A stretch of DNA of 64,000 bases from Streptomyces hawaiiensis (GCF_004803895.1 NZ_CP021978.1:5828001-5892000); one strand, 5' to 3'; shown: positions 16,868 through 24,937, counted from the stretch's first letter. Translations and numbers: made by a program. Notes: a model not told the origin generated them from the sequence alone.

Positions 16868-17631
16868 ACCCGACCCCCGCGCTGCCCGGCCGCCCGCCCG
16901 TGGTGGACCCGGCCACCTGGCAGACCGCACGTGACGAGCTGCTGGTCCGCGAGAAGGCCCACACCCGTGAGGGCGACGCCATCGCGGCGGCCCGCCGCCG
17001 GCTGCCGATGGTGGAGTTCGACGGCACGGTCGAGGTCGTCGGCCCCGAGGGCCCGGTGCCCTTCCTGGGCCTCTTCCAGGGCCGCGACGAGCTCGTGGTC
17101 TACCAGCACATGTGGCACGACGGTGCACCGCACCAGGGGCAGTGCGAGGGCTGCACCACCACCGCATGGCACCTGAAGGACGCCGTCTACCTCAACGCCC
17201 GCGGCGTCTCCTTCGCCGTGCTGACCACGGGTCGCTGGGACGAGGTGGCCGCCTACGTCGAGTTCATGGGATACACCCAGCCCTGGTACTCGGTGCGCGA
17301 CGTGGCCGCGCCGGTCGGCGGCGCGATGGGCTACCTCACCTGCTTCCTGCTCGACGGCGACCGCGTGTTCCTCACCTACCGCACGACGGGCCGCGGCAAC
17401 GAGCGGGTCAACGGCTCCCTCGGCCTGCTCGACCTGACGCCCTACGGCCGCGGTGAGGCCTGGGAGGACAACCCCGACGACCGGCCCGAGGGGCGCGATG
17501 CCTGCTGGTCCTGGCGCTCGGACGCCGACGGGAACGCCACCTGGGGCCCGACCAGCCGCCCCGTACCGCAGTGGACCCGCCCCGGCGCGACCCCCGTGGA
17601 GACCCTCGGCCGCAACGGCCACCACCACTGA
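16849..17631 (+). CDS. DUF899 thioredoxin-like family protein
   Basis: A 260-residue protein of the DUF899 group, whose members have a thioredoxin-like fold but no proven reaction. Typical family strings are LVREKAHTREGDAIAAARR, LPMVEFDG, FQGRDELVVYQHMWHDG, and late in the chain VFLTYRTTGRG and GEAWEDNP. A Cys pair in QCEGCT could be redox-active. The ATG at 16849 is preceded by GGAGGACACC at ideal spacing; start, ribosome site and first codons are inside the right arm of the perfect inverted repeat. No operon partner follows closely. Function not assigned. Confidence 0.8.
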   Translation: MTTTPDHPTPALPGRPPVVDPATWQTARDELLVREKAHTREGDAIAAARRRLPMVEFDGTVEVVGPEGPVPFLGLFQGRDELVVYQHMWHDGAPHQGQCEGCTTTAWHLKDAVYLNARGVSFAVLTTGRWDEVAAYVEFMGYTQPWYSVRDVAAPVGGAMGYLTCFLLDGDRVFLTYRTTGRGNERVNGSLGLLDLTPYGRGEAWEDNPDDRPEGRDACWSWRSDADGNATWGPTSRPVPQWTRPGATPVETLGRNGHHH

Positions 17632-17666
17632 CCCGCCTTCGCTCACAGCGGCGACCACCGGGATCG

Positions 17667-17706
17667 CGGTTGTAACCGTGCACCTGAATGTAGTACTTCT
17701 TATACA
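17667..17706 (+). promoter_or_regulatory. Likely promoter/operator of the XRE-membrane protein pair
   Basis: The palindrome CGGTTGTAACCG (17667-17678) overlaps a weak -35 (TTGTAA, 17670), with TAGTAC (17691-17696) as a possible -10 ending 9 bases before the ATG. No ribosome site precedes the start, so a leaderless mRNA is likely. Small XRE regulators commonly bind their own promoter. Confidence 0.4.
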
Positions 17707-17954
17707 TGAGCGAGCAGGTGCACAACAGGTTGGCCGTGGTGCGCGCCGAGCACAAGGTGTCGCGCCAGAGCCTGGCCGAGGCAGTGGGAGCCCACTACCA
17801 GACCATCGGCTACATCGAGCGGGGGCAGTACAACCCGAGCCTCGACCTGGCGCTGAAGATCTCGAAGTTCTTCGGCCTGCCGGTCGAGGCCCTGTTCTCC
17901 CTCGAACCGTTCCGGCCGCTCACGGACGAGGTCTACGGGAGGAACCAGCCATGA
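17706..17954 (+). CDS. Small XRE-family HTH regulator
   Basis: An 82-residue cytoplasmic DNA-binding protein consisting almost only of a Cro/C1-type helix-turn-helix: NRLAVVRAEHKVSRQSLAEA, then VGAHYQTIGYIERGQYNPSL with the recognition helix, and FFGLPVEALFSLEPF. Its stop overlaps the ATG of a membrane protein by ATGA. XRE plus small membrane protein pairs of this kind occur in many Gram-positive bacteria, and the regulator usually controls its partner. The ATG at 17706 lacks a ribosome site, so it may be read from a leaderless transcript. Confidence 0.85.
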   Translation: MSEQVHNRLAVVRAEHKVSRQSLAEAVGAHYQTIGYIERGQYNPSLDLALKISKFFGLPVEALFSLEPFRPLTDEVYGRNQP

Positions 17955-18496
17955 CGACGACACGCCTGACCCGCTACGACCGGAGCATGCTGCGGCTGAT
18001 GAACGATCGCCGCGCAGCGTCCTGGTACGCCACCACGGCGCGCCGCCGCCTGACCGTCGCCGCCCATGCCGCCCTCACCCTGGCCTTCGGCGGTCTGATG
18101 ACCCACTTCTTCCTCGCCAAGGGCGAGCCGCTGTGGCCCGTGGCCGTCATGGTGGCGCTGCTACTGCCCTGGATGTTCGCGACCGGCGTGATCAACGGCG
18201 CCACCCGGGGCCTGCTGGAACTGCGCGAACACGTGCTGGACGAGCGCCAGTCGGCGGAACGCACCCGCGTCCTGGCCCGGGCCCACCGCGTGATGACCCT
18301 GCTCCTGGCCGCGGTCGCGGTCAGCCTGCTGATCACGGGCGGGGTCGCGGGCGACGCGCCGAAGGCCTACGCCGCACCCCTGCTCATCGCCGTCCTCGTC
18401 GTCCACTGGGTGATGCCCCTGTGGGTGGCCGGCTGGCACGCCCAGGACGAGCCGGCCGACGACGACGTACTGGAGCCCGGGGCCGTGGGCGTCTAG
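17951..18496 (+). CDS. Four-span membrane protein, partner of XRE regulator
   Basis: A 181-residue protein with hydrophobic segments at about 37-56, 62-82, 120-138 and 144-163, separated by charged loops such as LRLMNDRRAASWYATTARRR before the first span and EHVLDERQSAERTRVLARAH between the second and third. The tail is acidic. It belongs with the membrane proteins that accompany small XRE regulators; no enzymatic motif is seen and I cannot name a function. The start overlaps the regulator stop. It ends 63 bases before the convergent nagB stop. Confidence 0.75.
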   Translation: MTTTRLTRYDRSMLRLMNDRRAASWYATTARRRLTVAAHAALTLAFGGLMTHFFLAKGEPLWPVAVMVALLLPWMFATGVINGATRGLLELREHVLDERQSAERTRVLARAHRVMTLLLAAVAVSLLITGGVAGDAPKAYAAPLLIAVLVVHWVMPLWVAGWHAQDEPADDDVLEPGAVGV

Positions 18497-18559
18497 GACC
18501 TGTTGTCCAGGTCAGGCCCGAGGGGGAGCGCCGGATCTGCCCGGTGCCGGCTGGAGGCC

Positions 18560-19345
18560 TCAGATCCCCTGCCAGTCCGGCTTGTTGGCGTAGGTGTGCC
18601 GGAAGTAGTCCGCCAGCTTCAGCTTCGACGCGGCGGCCTCGTCGACGACGACGGTCGCATGGGGGTGGAGCTGGAGCGCGGACGCGGGGCACACCGCGGC
18701 GATCGGCCCTTCCACCGTCGCCGCGACCGCGTCCGCCTTGCCCTCGCCGGTGGCGAGCAGGACCAGATGCCGGGCCTCCAGGATGGTGCCGATACCCTGC
18801 GTGATCACGTGGTGCGGCACCTGGCCGATGTCGCCGTCGAAGAACCGCGCGTTGTCGATGCGGGTCTGCTCGGTCAGCGTCTTGATCCGCGTCCGCGACG
18901 CCAGCGACGAGCACGGCTCGTTGAACCCTATGTGCCCGTCGGTCCCGATCCCGAGCAGCTGAAGATCCACACCCCCGGCGTCCGACAGCGCCTTGTCGTA
19001 CGCCTCGCACGCCCCCTGCACGTCCTTCGCCGTGCCGTCCGGGCCCGTGAACTGGTCCATCCCGATCCCGAGCGGCTCCAGCACCTCGCGCCGCAGCACC
19101 GAGCGGTACGACTCCGGATGGTCGGCGGGCAGCCCCACATACTCGTCGAGCTGCGCGATCCGCGTCCGCCCGACGTCCACGGCACCGGAGCGCACCTTCG
19201 CCGCCAGCGCCTCGTACACGGGCAGCGGCGTCGAGCCGGTGGCCACGCCCAGCAGGGCGCCGGGCTTACGGCGGAGCAGCCTGGCCATGGCCTCGGCTAT
19301 GAGCTCGCCGCCCGCCTTGGCGTCCGGAACGATGACAACTTCCAC
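18560..19345 (-). CDS. nagB: Glucosamine-6-phosphate deaminase
   Basis: Converts glucosamine-6-phosphate to fructose-6-phosphate and ammonia, the last step of GlcNAc use. It thereby removes the metabolite that inactivates DasR. The 261-residue protein has LLGVATGSTP (phosphate loop), QLDEYVGL with the catalytic Asp, and LLGIGTDGHIGFNEP with the ring-opening Asp/His. It starts with GTG at 19345 and has only a weak ribosome site. A dre operator lies 58-73 bases upstream, consistent with the known DasR control of nagB. The divergent SIS gene shares the control region. Confidence 0.95.
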   Translation of the reverse strand: MEVVIVPDAKAGGELIAEAMARLLRRKPGALLGVATGSTPLPVYEALAAKVRSGAVDVGRTRIAQLDEYVGLPADHPESYRSVLRREVLEPLGIGMDQFTGPDGTAKDVQGACEAYDKALSDAGGVDLQLLGIGTDGHIGFNEPCSSLASRTRIKTLTEQTRIDNARFFDGDIGQVPHHVITQGIGTILEARHLVLLATGEGKADAVAATVEGPIAAVCPASALQLHPHATVVVDEAAASKLKLADYFRHTYANKPDWQGI

Positions 19346-19402
19346 GCTGGGCCTGCCGATCTGAGAGGAGTGCTCAACTGGGACCGGACCCGGGAGGGGT
19401 CG

Positions 19403-19418
19403 TGTGGTTTAGACCAAT
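19403..19418. promoter_or_regulatory. dre: DasR operator between nagB and the SIS gene
   Basis: TGTGGTTTAGACCAAT matches the central part of the DasR consensus (TGGTnTAGACCA). It is 58 bases from the nagB start and about 205 from the SIS-gene start, so nagB is the clear target; the divergent gene may share it. Confidence 0.8.
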
Positions 19419-19622
19419 CTAACAGAGCGGGCCTGCCCCTCCCAGGGTGTGCACCGCTGCTCCCACGGGGGCAGCGCCGCCGTGCCGACCAGGTCACCAG
19501 GGGGTGAACAGTGCCGCTCCGCGCAGGGTTCGGAGCGGAGCGGGGGCCTCACGGGCGGGCGCTGTCCGGCCCGGGGGAGTGGAATGGGCTCTGCAGCCGC
19601 CCCGCTCCCGGAAGGACCCGCC

Positions 19623-20696
19623 ATGACAGCCGCCGCCACACCGGACCCCCTCAGCGAGCCCCCGGGTCGGACCATGGCCCGAGAGATGGCGGAGCAGCCC
19701 GCCGTCCTGCGCCGGATCCTTTCCGGGGGCGCCCCGGCCATCCAGGACGTCGCCCGGCAGATCGCCGCCCGCGCGCCCCGCTTCGTCCTGCTGACCGCCC
19801 GCGGCACCTCCGACAACGCCGCCCTGTACGCCAAGTACCTCCTGGAGATCCGGCTCGGCCTGCCCTGCGGACTCACCTCGATGTCCACCACCACGGCCTA
19901 CGGCGCCCGGCCCGACCTCACCGACGTCCTCGTCGTCACCGTCAGTCAGTCGGGCGGCTCCCCGGACCTGGTCGCCTCGACCCGGGCCGCCCGCGAGGCC
20001 GGCGCGATCACGCTGGCCGTCACCAACAACCCGGACTCACCGCTCGCCGGTGTCTCCGAATACCACATCGACATCATGGCCGGACCGGAGAAGGCCCTCC
20101 CCGCGACCAAGACCTACACCGCCTCCCTTCTCGCGCTCTACCTCTTCGTCGAAGGCCTGCGCGGCGGCGACGGCGCGCCTGCGCAGGTCCTGCCGGACCT
20201 CGCCGAGCAGCTGCTCGCCCGGCAGGACGAGGTGCGCACCCTCGCCGCCCGCTACCGTTTCGCCGAGCGGATGGTGATCACCTCCCGCGGCTACGGCTAC
20301 CCCACGGCCAAGGAAGCCGCCCTCAAGCTGATGGAGACCAGCTACATCCCGGCCCTCTCCTACTCCGGCGCGGACCTGCTGCACGGACCACTCGCCATGG
20401 TCGACAACGTCTCCCCGGTTATCGCCGTGGTCACCGACGGCAAGGGCGGCGAAGCGCTCCAGCCGGTCCTGGACCGGCTGCGCGGCCGCGGGGCCGACCT
20501 CGTCGTCGTCGGTCCCAGGCATCAGGTCGAGGAGGCATCGGCCGGCTTCGTCCTGCCCACGGACGACGTGGCCGAGGAGGTCCAGCCCGTGCTGGAGATC
20601 ATCCCCCTCCAGCTCCTTGCCTACGAGGTCACCATCGCCCGGGGCCAGGACCCGGACGCGCCCCGGGCATTGGCGAAGGTGACGGAGACTCACTGA
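19623..20696 (+). CDS. SIS-domain sugar-phosphate isomerase/deaminase (GlmS C-terminal type)
   Basis: A 357-residue protein with two SIS (sugar isomerase) domains, about 35-180 and 205-340, like the isomerase half of GlmS but without the glutaminase domain. Motifs are LLTARGTSDNAALYAKYL, VTVSQSGGSPDLVAST (phosphate-binding Ser loop) and KEAALKLMETSYIPA. The likely reaction is aldose/ketose isomerisation or deamination of an amino-sugar phosphate (AgaS/NagB-II type). Its position opposite nagB and near a dre supports a role in aminosugar use. The ATG at 19623 has GGAAGGA upstream; the longer open frame from 19449 overlaps the promoter. Confidence 0.85.
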   Translation: MTAAATPDPLSEPPGRTMAREMAEQPAVLRRILSGGAPAIQDVARQIAARAPRFVLLTARGTSDNAALYAKYLLEIRLGLPCGLTSMSTTTAYGARPDLTDVLVVTVSQSGGSPDLVASTRAAREAGAITLAVTNNPDSPLAGVSEYHIDIMAGPEKALPATKTYTASLLALYLFVEGLRGGDGAPAQVLPDLAEQLLARQDEVRTLAARYRFAERMVITSRGYGYPTAKEAALKLMETSYIPALSYSGADLLHGPLAMVDNVSPVIAVVTDGKGGEALQPVLDRLRGRGADLVVVGPRHQVEEASAGFVLPTDDVAEEVQPVLEIIPLQLLAYEVTIARGQDPDAPRALAKVTETH

Positions 20697-20729
20697 GGGC
20701 GGGGGCGCTTTCGCGACGTCACCATGACC

Positions 20730-20760
20730 GCAGGCGCAGGCGCAGGCGCAGGCGCAGGCG
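20730..20760. repeat. Hexamer tandem repeat (GCAGGC)5
   Basis: Five perfect copies of the six-base unit lie in the 91-base convergent gap between the SIS gene and the SDR gene. The copy number is probably variable between strains. Confidence 0.85.
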
Positions 20761-20787
20761 TAACCGCAACCGCCGGGATCGCCGCGG

Positions 20788-21540
20788 CTACGTGAGCGAA
20801 CCCCCCGTCACATCCACCCAACTCCCCGTCACCCACCGCCCCGCCTCCGACACCAGGAACGCCACCACGTCGGCGACCTCGGCAGGCTCGCCGACCCCGC
20901 CCAGTGCCGATAGCGCCGCGGCCTTGGCCCAGCCGTCGGGGCTGCCGCGCAGCAGTGCTGCCGTGTTGTCGGTGTCGATGATCCCCGGGGCCACCGAGTT
21001 CACCGTGATGCCCCGGCTCCCCAGCACCTTGGACAGGTCCCGTGAGAAGACGTCCAGCGCACCCTTCGTCATCGCGTACGCCACGTTGTCCGGCATCGCC
21101 GCCGTCCTGGCCAGCCCCGACGAGATGTTGACGACCCGGCCGCCGTCCCGCAGGCGCGTCATGCCGTGCTTGAGGATGAAGAACGGCGCCTTCACGTTCA
21201 CCGCGAAGACCTTGTCGAACTCTCCCTCGTCCAGCTGCCCGATCGGCCGTGTGTTGCCGATGCCCGCGTTGTTCACGAGGATGTCCAGCCCGTCCGCGTG
21301 CTGGTCGAACTCCTCCCACATCGCCTCGGCATCCCCCGGGACCCCCAGCTCCACGCCCACCGCGAACGCCGAGCCCCCGGCCCTCTCGATCGCCGCGACC
21401 GTCTCCTTCGCCGCCGTCTCGTTCCTGCCGTAGTGCACCGCGACCCGCGCGCCGTCGCGCCCCAGCCGCTCGGCGATTCCTCGCCCGATACCCCTGCTCG
21501 CCCCCGTGACGAGAGCCGTCCTGCCCGTGAGCACGCCCAT
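20788..21540 (-). CDS. Short-chain dehydrogenase/reductase
   Basis: A 250-residue classical SDR. The N-terminal Rossmann motif is TGASRGIGRGIAERLG; LVNNAGIGN marks the family; the catalytic Ser is in VNISSG and the Tyr-Lys pair is YAMTKGAL. An Arg after the first beta-strand region (YGRNE) suggests NADP(H) preference. C-terminal WVTGSWVDVTGG is typical of 3-oxoacyl-ACP reductase-like SDRs, but the substrate is unknown. It is divergent from a TetR regulator across two palindromic operators, the common drug/xenobiotic-responsive layout in which the repressor controls both genes. Confidence 0.88.
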   Translation of the reverse strand: MGVLTGRTALVTGASRGIGRGIAERLGRDGARVAVHYGRNETAAKETVAAIERAGGSAFAVGVELGVPGDAEAMWEEFDQHADGLDILVNNAGIGNTRPIGQLDEGEFDKVFAVNVKAPFFILKHGMTRLRDGGRVVNISSGLARTAAMPDNVAYAMTKGALDVFSRDLSKVLGSRGITVNSVAPGIIDTDNTAALLRGSPDGWAKAAALSALGGVGEPAEVADVVAFLVSEAGRWVTGSWVDVTGGSLT

Positions 21541-21564
21541 GGCGGCGCCCCCTTCTCATTTTTC

Positions 21565-21628
21565 TAGCGGTCGCTACACAAATGACCGTACAGCAGCCCG
21601 CCGACATTTCTCTAGTGCCCGCTATAAA
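21565..21628 (+). promoter_or_regulatory. Twin TetR operators and promoter between SDR and TetR genes
   Basis: TAGCGGTCGCTA (21565-21576) and TAGTGCCCGCTA (21613-21624) share the pattern TAGYG-N2-CGCTA and lie 48 bases apart. The second overlaps a -10 TATAAA (21623-21628), with CCGACA at 21601 as -35 (16-base spacer), ending 9 bases before an ATG without ribosome site: probably a leaderless, autoregulated transcript. The first should control the SDR gene. Confidence 0.7.
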
Positions 21629-21637
21629 ATGCACCCC

Positions 21638-22327
21638 ATGGTGAACGACGACGGAACCGCGAGGGCCGGTAAGGCGCCTGACGCCGCGAGCGCGAGGGCC
21701 GCCGGGGACGGCAAGGCCAGGACCAGGCCCCGCGGCCGCCCCCGTTCCTTCGATCGCGAGACCGCGCTGGAGAAGGCCCTCCTGGCCTTCTGGGAGCACG
21801 GTTACGAGGCCACGTCCGTCTCCGACCTCACCCGTGTCATGGACATCGGGGCCCCCAGCCTCTACGCGGCCTTCGGCGACAAGCAGTCCCTCTTCGAAGA
21901 GGTCGTCCGCGTGTACGGCGCGGGACACGGATCCTTCACCGAACGCGCCCTCGCCGAGGAACCCACCGCGTGGGCCGCCGTCGAGCGCACCCTGCGCGAA
22001 GCCGCCAGCGCGTATACCGAACCCGGCCACCCGCACGGCTGCCTCGTCGTCCACGCGGCCGCGAACTGTTCGAACCCCGAGGTGGAGCAGTCGCTGCGGG
22101 ACCGCCGCAACGCCAACATCGCCGCGTTCGAGAGCCGTATAAGGGCCGATATCGCCGCCGGCGTGCTCCCGCCGGCCACCGACGCCGCCGCCCTGGCCCG
22201 TCACACCGGAGCGATGATCCAGGGCATGTCACAACAGGCACGCGACGGGGCGAGCCGGGAGGAACTGGAGGCGGTCGCGGAAATTGCCCTGTCCATCTGG
22301 CCCCGCACAGGAACCCACACGGGTTAG
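21638..22327 (+). CDS. TetR-family transcriptional regulator
   Basis: A 229-residue repressor. An Arg/Ala-rich disordered head of about 25 residues precedes the HTH: GRPRSFDRETALEKALLAF, YEATSVSDLTRVMDIGAPSL and YAAFGDKQSLFEEVV. The ligand domain includes HPHGCLVVHAAANCSNPEVE, the pattern of the TetR subgroup that often controls an adjacent oxidoreductase. The start is uncertain among ATG 21629, ATG 21638 and GTG 21641; I chose 21638 because the -10 box TATAAA overlaps or abuts the others. It presumably binds the twin TAGYG-N2-CGCTA palindromes and represses both itself and the SDR gene. Confidence 0.85.
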   Translation: MVNDDGTARAGKAPDAASARAAGDGKARTRPRGRPRSFDRETALEKALLAFWEHGYEATSVSDLTRVMDIGAPSLYAAFGDKQSLFEEVVRVYGAGHGSFTERALAEEPTAWAAVERTLREAASAYTEPGHPHGCLVVHAAANCSNPEVEQSLRDRRNANIAAFESRIRADIAAGVLPPATDAAALARHTGAMIQGMSQQARDGASREELEAVAEIALSIWPRTGTHTG

Positions 22328-22406
22328 GCTGCCTGCTGGACGACAGTGCGTCTACGCGTCGCCGAAAAGACAACAACGAACAGCCTCCAACGCATGGACA
22401 CCCCTC

Positions 22407-22422
22407 AGTGGTCTAGTCCACA
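22407..22422. promoter_or_regulatory. Unassigned dre-like DasR site upstream of the PdtaS-like kinase
   Basis: AGTGGTCTAGTCCACA fits the DasR consensus at nearly all central positions and is itself almost palindromic (GTGGTCTAGTCCAC with one mismatch). It lies in the 351-base gap 22328-22678 and is 257 bases before the kinase start. Apart from the hairpin-forming GCGCGTGTGCAACGCGC near 22436, I see nothing else in the gap. Confidence 0.65.
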
Positions 22423-22678
22423 ATGCGTGACGAGAGCGCGTGTGCAACGCGCACCAGCCTCCGTCTTCCCCGCACAGGAAGACGGACCGAGGAACCGAGG
22501 CTCTCTGCCCTGACTGCCCCGGCTCCTCATCCTTCGGCCGACCGGGACCGCACACCCCACGGCCGATGCTGCTCCGGGCTGCGGTGCCGGGAGGGTTGAG
22601 GGTCCCTCTCAGGCGCCGCGGCCCGCGGGTGTTTCAGGGCCGTGCGAACCCCCGGGTACGCTCGCACACGTGCCCTCC

Positions 22679-24145
22679 ATGAACGAACTCGTACGCCAGC
22701 ACACCGCCCTCGACGACACCGATCTCGAGTGGCTGCACCTGCTGGTCTCGGAGTGGCAGCTGCTCTCCGACCTCTCCTTCGCCGACCTGGTCCTGTGGGT
22801 CCCCACCAGCGACGGCACCCGGTACGTCTCGGTCGCCCAGATGCGGCCCAACACCGGCCCGACCTCGTACCAGGACGACATGGTGGGCCACCTCGTGCCG
22901 CGCGGCCGCCGCCCGATGCTGGACGTCGCCCTCGACGAGGGCCGCATCGTGCGCGAGGGCGACCCCGAGTGGCGCGAGGAGGTCCCCGTCCGGGTCGAGT
23001 CGATCCCCGTACGGCGGGAGGGGCGCGTCCTCGGCGTCATCGCGCGCAACACCAACCTCCTCACCGTGCGTACCCCGAGCCGTCTGGAACTCACCTATCT
23101 GCAGAGCGCCTCCGACCTCGCGCAGATGATCGCGGCCGGGTCCTTCCCGTTCGCGAACCAGCAGCTCGACATGGACGCCTCGCCCCGCGTGGGCGACGGC
23201 CTGATCCGGCTCGATGCCGACGCCATCGTCCAGTACGCCTCCCCGAACGCCCTGTCGGCCTACCACCGGCTCGGCCTCGCCTCCGACCTCGTCGGCCAGC
23301 ATCTGGGCAAGACCACCGCGGAACTCGCCCCGACCCGGGGCCCGGTGGACGAGGCGCTCGCCAAGGTCGCCAGCGGCTGGGCGCCGCGCGAGTTCGAGAT
23401 CGAGGCCACTGACGGGGTCATCCAGTTCCGCGCGATCCCGCTCAAGCCGAAGGGCACCCGCATCGGGTCCCTCGTCCTGCTCCGTGACGTCACCGAACTG
23501 CGTCGGCGGGAGCGCGAGTTGATCACCAAGGACGCGACGATCCGGGAGATCCACCACCGCGTCAAGAACAACCTCCAGACGGTGGCCGCGCTGCTCCGCC
23601 TGCAGGCCCGGCGCATCGAGTCCGACCGCGGGCGCGAAGCCCTCGAAGAGGCCGTGCGGCGCGTCGGATCGATTGCGATCGTGCACGAGACGCTCTCCCA
23701 GAACCTGGACGAGCGGGTGGAGTTCGACGACATCGCCGACCGCGTGCTGGCCATGGTCGCGGAGATCTCCCCTGGCAAGGTGGCGTGCCGGCGCACCGGC
23801 CGCTTCGGCATTCTCGATGCCGAGGTCGCCACGCCGCTGTCGATGGTGCTGACCGAAGTGCTGCAGAACGCACTGGAGCACGGCTTCCGTGAAGGCGACG
23901 CCGGCACGGTGGAGGTCTCGGCGGTCCGCGGTGGCACGAGCAAGGAGGCCCGACTGCTGGTCACGGTCCAGGACGACGGGGTCGGCCTGCCGGAAGGGTT
24001 CGATCCGCACACCGCCGGCAATCTCGGGCTGCAGATCGTGCGGACCCTGGCGGAGGGCGAGTTGAGCGGCACCTTCGACATGGTCCCGGCCCCGGAGCGC
24101 GGCACCCGCGTGATCCTGGACATCCCGGTGCGGTCGCAGAAGTGA
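22679..24145 (+). CDS. pdtaS: PdtaS-like sensor histidine kinase (HisKA_2 family)
   Basis: A soluble 488-residue kinase, expected to phosphorylate a PdtaR-type antitermination response regulator encoded elsewhere. Order of domains: an N-terminal GAF-like sensor (about 10-155), a PAS fold (about 160-275, including VLLRDVTELRRRERE), the HisKA_2 phosphoacceptor EIHHRVKNNLQTVAALLRL (His292/293), then HATPase_c with LTEVLQNALEHG (N box), VQDDGVGLPEG (G1) and LGLQIVRTL. No membrane segment is present. The ATG at 22679 or the GTG three codons upstream (22670) could start it. A terminator hairpin follows. Confidence 0.9.
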   Translation: MNELVRQHTALDDTDLEWLHLLVSEWQLLSDLSFADLVLWVPTSDGTRYVSVAQMRPNTGPTSYQDDMVGHLVPRGRRPMLDVALDEGRIVREGDPEWREEVPVRVESIPVRREGRVLGVIARNTNLLTVRTPSRLELTYLQSASDLAQMIAAGSFPFANQQLDMDASPRVGDGLIRLDADAIVQYASPNALSAYHRLGLASDLVGQHLGKTTAELAPTRGPVDEALAKVASGWAPREFEIEATDGVIQFRAIPLKPKGTRIGSLVLLRDVTELRRRERELITKDATIREIHHRVKNNLQTVAALLRLQARRIESDRGREALEEAVRRVGSIAIVHETLSQNLDERVEFDDIADRVLAMVAEISPGKVACRRTGRFGILDAEVATPLSMVLTEVLQNALEHGFREGDAGTVEVSAVRGGTSKEARLLVTVQDDGVGLPEGFDPHTAGNLGLQIVRTLAEGELSGTFDMVPAPERGTRVILDIPVRSQK

Positions 24146-24186
24146 CGGAATCCGGAGCCTGGGAAGAAGGGCCCGGAAAAGCAATG

Positions 24187-24215
24187 AGCCCCAGGCCACC
24201 AAGTGGCCCGGGGCT
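24187..24215. terminator. Bidirectional terminator hairpin
   Basis: AGCCCC-A-GGCCAC, loop CAA, GTGGCC-C-GGGGCT: a 12-pair stem with one internal mismatch, located between the convergent pdtaS and wblE genes. It should serve both. Confidence 0.85.
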
Positions 24216-24357
24216 AAAGCTCGTTGCTGCTTAACTAAGCGCATCGGGGGAACTGCGCGCTGCGGCTCGGGGGCGGGAGATGCGTACTCGCTGTCAACGA
24301 AGTAGTGCCGACAGGCACACGCGCCGCCAAGCTCAGGCTGTCAGCAGGGGTGGGTTG

Positions 24358-24615
24358 TCAGGCGGAGGCCTGACGGGCCCGGTTGCGGGCGGCGCGGCGC
24401 TTCATGGCACGGCGCTCGTCCTCGCTGAGACCACCCCAGACGCCGGAGTCCTGGCCGGACTCGAGCGCCCACTGCAGACACTGCTCCATCACCGGGCAGC
24501 GACGGCAGACGGCCTTGGCTTCCTCGATCTGCAGCAGCGCAGGACCGGTGTTGCCGATGGGGAAGAAGAGCTCGGGGTCTTCCTCGCGGCAAACGGCGTT
24601 GTGACGCCAGTCCAT
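24358..24615 (-). CDS. wblE: WhiB-family iron-sulfur protein WblE
   Basis: An 85-residue actinobacterial regulator that binds a 4Fe-4S cluster and usually partners with the primary sigma factor. The four cluster cysteines are Cys9, Cys37, Cys40 and Cys46 (CRRCPVMEQC). The GVWGG turn and the basic C-terminus (RRAMKRRAARNRARQ) are both present. Size and sequence match S. coelicolor WblE (the Mycobacterium WhiB1 counterpart). The ATG at 24615 has AAGGAGAGG upstream. Monocistronic, with a 322-base upstream gap and a terminator downstream. Confidence 0.93.
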   Translation of the reverse strand: MDWRHNAVCREEDPELFFPIGNTGPALLQIEEAKAVCRRCPVMEQCLQWALESGQDSGVWGGLSEDERRAMKRRAARNRARQASA

Positions 24616-24937
24616 GGCTGCTACCTCTCCTTGGTATTACGTGCAGGGCTTGCTTGTGAATGTGAACGCTTTCACGAATCCCTCAACAAGTGAAGGGCCG
24701 ACTGCCAGGTTCCCCGGCGAAGGTCCTGTGAATTGAAGAGGGGTTCTTGTGATCAGTGGAGGCCGGTGTTGCGGGCCGTCTCGATCGCCACGTAGAGACT
24801 CGCAAACCTCGACGGCGGATACAACCCCTTCTGGAAAGTTTTTTTTGATTCTTCGGTGTCGACTAGGTCACAGCCGTACTTCCATGGGGTGGACCCTGGC
24901 CTAAACGTTCGAGTGAAAGGACTTTAGCCAGTTCTGC
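24616..24937 (-). other. wblE leader and promoter region, no gene
   Basis: An AT-richer stretch (for example seven A on the minus strand near 24842) with the wblE ribosome site at its 3' end. A GGGAAC element at 24714-24709 resembles an ECF -35, but the nearest GTT is 21 bases away, too far for a SigR promoter. No small ORF with a credible start is visible. Confidence 0.6.

Noticed and set aside
14299..17658. A 1119-codon minus-strand open frame across dasC, dasD and DUF899
   Set aside because: Antisense to three recognisable proteins, repetitive Gly/Val/Arg-rich translation, no ribosome site or family motif.
24685..24714. SigR-type promoter (GGAAC/GTT) for wblE
   Set aside because: The spacer between the elements is 21 bases, outside the 18-19 expected.
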